Notes under the pieces: model-generated | Databases searched by the model: none | Told to the model about the DNA's origin: nothing | The model's input: the letters and a program-made list of their open reading frames with translations, nothing else | From: an uncultured Butyricimonas sp. | Lineage (GTDB): Bacteria; Bacteroidota; Bacteroidia; Bacteroidales; Marinifilaceae | DNA: 64,000 bases | Assembly (NCBI GenBank): GCA_944320555.1 | Contig: CALUHX010000004.1 | Coordinates: forward strand, 1-64,000 | Direction of reading: 5' to 3' | Part shown: piece after piece, positions 63,992 through 64,000 of the stretch | How the letters are laid out: every line of letters starts with the position of its first letter | Numbering within the stretch: the stretch's first letter is position 1 | Made by a program: the position numbers and the translations under genes

Positions 63992-64000
63992 AACTTTGAC

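Overview
The window is a chromosomal segment from a Bacteroidota bacterium, order Bacteroidales; an Odoribacter/Butyricimonas-like relative is plausible but not proven. The evidence is: many promoters of the Bacteroidota type (-7 box TAnnTTTG, often with TTTG 19-21 nt upstream); a SusC/SusD pair whose SusC carries an STN domain; GldA/GldFG, GSCFA, DUF4843, PKD-like and Cbp1-family proteins; and a tmRNA whose tag reads GERNYALAA.

Layout. 0.2-24.1 kb is GC-rich and mostly housekeeping: a secreted GH29 fucosidase, clpP-clpX, a TonB-dependent receptor with a DUF362 lipoprotein, a HhH-DUF3795 fusion, a TIGR04076 gene with a broken Tat leader opposite an HxlR regulator, tatD-tcdA, ssrA (tmRNA), mntP, a GSCFA protein, a SPOR protein, L-cysteine desulfidase, a PAS-cas6 pair with no CRISPR array, tRNA-Asn, a TolC-MacA-MacB efflux operon followed by a LytS/LytTR two-component system, and purM.

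24.3-30.4 kb is an AT-rich island on the minus strand holding a His-Xaa-Ser (Hxs) peptide-modification operon: structured leader RNA - hxsD - hxsB (radical SAM/SPASM) - hxsA (lipoprotein precursor ending in six HxS triplets) - hxsC (second radical SAM) - hxsA2 (Sec-exported precursor with eight HxS triplets) - hairpin - polyprenyl-phosphate-type glycosyltransferase - large multi-TM GT-C-like protein. The Hxs family is known only as a bioinformatic natural-product system as far as I am aware. The paired precursors, the attached glycosyltransferases and the roughly 300-nt pseudoknotted leader are the most novel content. Next to it, a DUF1016 PDDEXK nuclease gene is flanked by an 81-bp duplication of the 3' end of asmA, so the gene looks inserted between asmA and its ancestral terminator.

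32.1-42.3 kb is a seven-gene envelope cluster (FtsX/LolC-type permease, TonB-like protein, Ig-like lipoprotein, DUF3108, DUF4837 lipoprotein, NamZ muramidase, AsmA). 42.5-52 kb carries a Cbp1-like coiled-coil lipoprotein, trxB, a galactose module (galK-SSS transporter, divergent galM), a YugP-type membrane protease and an EF-G2-type factor that lacks the catalytic His. 52-64 kb holds a secreted esterase and an AT-rich nutrient-uptake operon (SusC-SusD-DUF4843-PKD lipoprotein-GldA-GldFG), in which the gldA/gldFG junction is a GC-rich mosaic patch.
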